The notes beneath the pieces were generated by a model. That model had not been told where the DNA came from. It made no database searches and worked only from the letters and a program-made list of their open reading frames with translations. A DNA stretch of 64,000 nt from Mesorhabditis belari (lineage: Eukaryota > Nematoda > Chromadorea > Rhabditida > Rhabditidae), in contig CAUEEP010000045.1 of NCBI GenBank assembly GCA_958450365.1, positions 1 to 64,000 on the forward strand. Reading direction: 5' to 3'. The translations under genes and the position numbers were made by a program. Shown piece by piece: positions 63,241 through 64,000 of this stretch; position 1 is the stretch's first letter; the number at the start of each line of letters is the position of its first letter.

Positions 63241-64000
63241 TAAGAGAAATTCTTTGGACTTCTTGATTCATTCGAGTTGGAAATAAACCTTAAACTTAAA
63301 CCATTGTAAATAACCCTTAAACAGCTTGAAATTAAGCTTTTGAAGCTGAAGTGAAACTTTATAAAGTGACTGTGAAGCTGTGACTTTAGGTTTTGCTTTG
63401 AATTTGATTCGTTTCGTTCATTAGTTTTTAAATGCTCATTGTTCTTGATTACCTAGTTTTATTGAACTGCAAGAGTTTTTAACAAGTTCTCATACTTGTT
63501 CACTTTTCATTTTATTGTACTTCAATTTCTGTAGTTTATAAATAAGTTGAAAAATAGAACCATAGCTTTAAGCACGGAAACAAAAACTTAGTTTCCAAAC
63601 TCAACCTATAAATGTAAGCTAAATTTATTGAGCTTAAGTGATTGAGTTAAAGTTATTGAGCTTCTTGAGCTTATTGAGCTTACGTTTAGGCTTAAAGTTT
63701 TTTTGTTTTCTGTTTTGACATCGATTTTTTTTTGAGCTTGATACAAATCAATGTTTTTAATGTGTCTTTATGCCAAGCAAAGGGGAAATAGAGTGTGACA
63801 GTGCGAAAGGAAAAGGGAAACGGGTTCCACCTCGGCTTCACCCCCATACCCCATCCAACCATTCTCATTCCTTTCTTTTCCTTTTCTTTTCTTTCATTTC
63901 TTTCTTCTTTCCACTTTTTGTAAAGATTTGTGTTCGGAAAAGAATCGAATCTATTTCATTTGGTGTATTGAAATGAGGGAAAATGAAGAGTGGGAAAGCG
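63241..64000. other. No gene seen
   Basis: AT-rich sequence with short tandem 'ttattgagctta' units at about 63625-63685 and a pyrimidine-rich 'cctttcttttccttttcttt' tract at about 63870-63920. It could be intron of the nitrobindin-like gene. Confidence 0.4.

Overview
The window looks like nuclear DNA from a nematode of the Caenorhabditis/Rhabditida type. The genes are split into short exons by small introns with T-rich 'tttcag' acceptors and gtaagt/gtttgt donors. Two or three genes have a strong acceptor-like site just before the ATG, as expected for spliced-leader trans-splicing. The DNA is AT-rich and full of mariner, Tc1, DD37D and pogo relatives. There is no bacterial, organellar or viral gene. 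I could not assign a species.

Layout. 1-10.4 kb is a transposon graveyard: a decayed mariner, several TA-flanked MITEs, and a Tc1-like element interrupted by a DD37D element. 10.5-16.1 kb (minus strand) is a 13-exon gene for a secreted protein of about 713 aa with a Q/E/D-rich linker and a C-terminal von Willebrand A domain. 16.2-19.8 kb holds palindromes, a pogo-type MITE and a 1-kb foldback with a tRNA-like sequence in each arm. 19.9-35.8 kb (minus) is a 17-exon gene for an integrin-beta-like protein of about 465 aa. It has a signal peptide, PSI, hybrid and four I-EGF modules, but no beta-I domain, no integrin transmembrane segment and no cytoplasmic tail; it ends in what looks like a GPI-anchor signal. 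Its introns carry MITEs, foldbacks, tRNA relics and a 2.6-kb polypyrimidine minisatellite. 36-50 kb has no gene I can support. It contains tRNA-derived SINE-like repeats (one with a 15-bp minisatellite inside the tRNA part), many private minisatellites and a dead mariner. 50.8-55.6 kb (plus) is a 10-exon arylacetamide-deacetylase/HSL-type hydrolase of 406 aa. 56.3-58.2 kb is a mariner interrupted by a nearly intact DD37D element. 58.7-60.85 kb (minus) is a 4-exon type I membrane protein of 199 aa with two LDL-receptor class A modules. 61.46-61.94 kb (plus) is a small secreted Cys-rich peptide gene, and 62.34 kb onward is the start of a secreted nitrobindin/THAP4-C-like protein.

How the genes relate. 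Five or six genes encode secreted or surface proteins (vWA, integrin-like, LDLa, Cys-rich peptide, nitrobindin-like) and one a membrane-anchored esterase. The vWA gene lies directly downstream of the I-domain-less integrin-like gene, in the same orientation. That pairing is the most interesting biology here, though a functional link is inference only. Reading-phase continuity across all exons (17, 13, 10 and 4 exons, each summing to a multiple of three) is the main support for the gene models. They were built by hand and have not been checked against transcripts.
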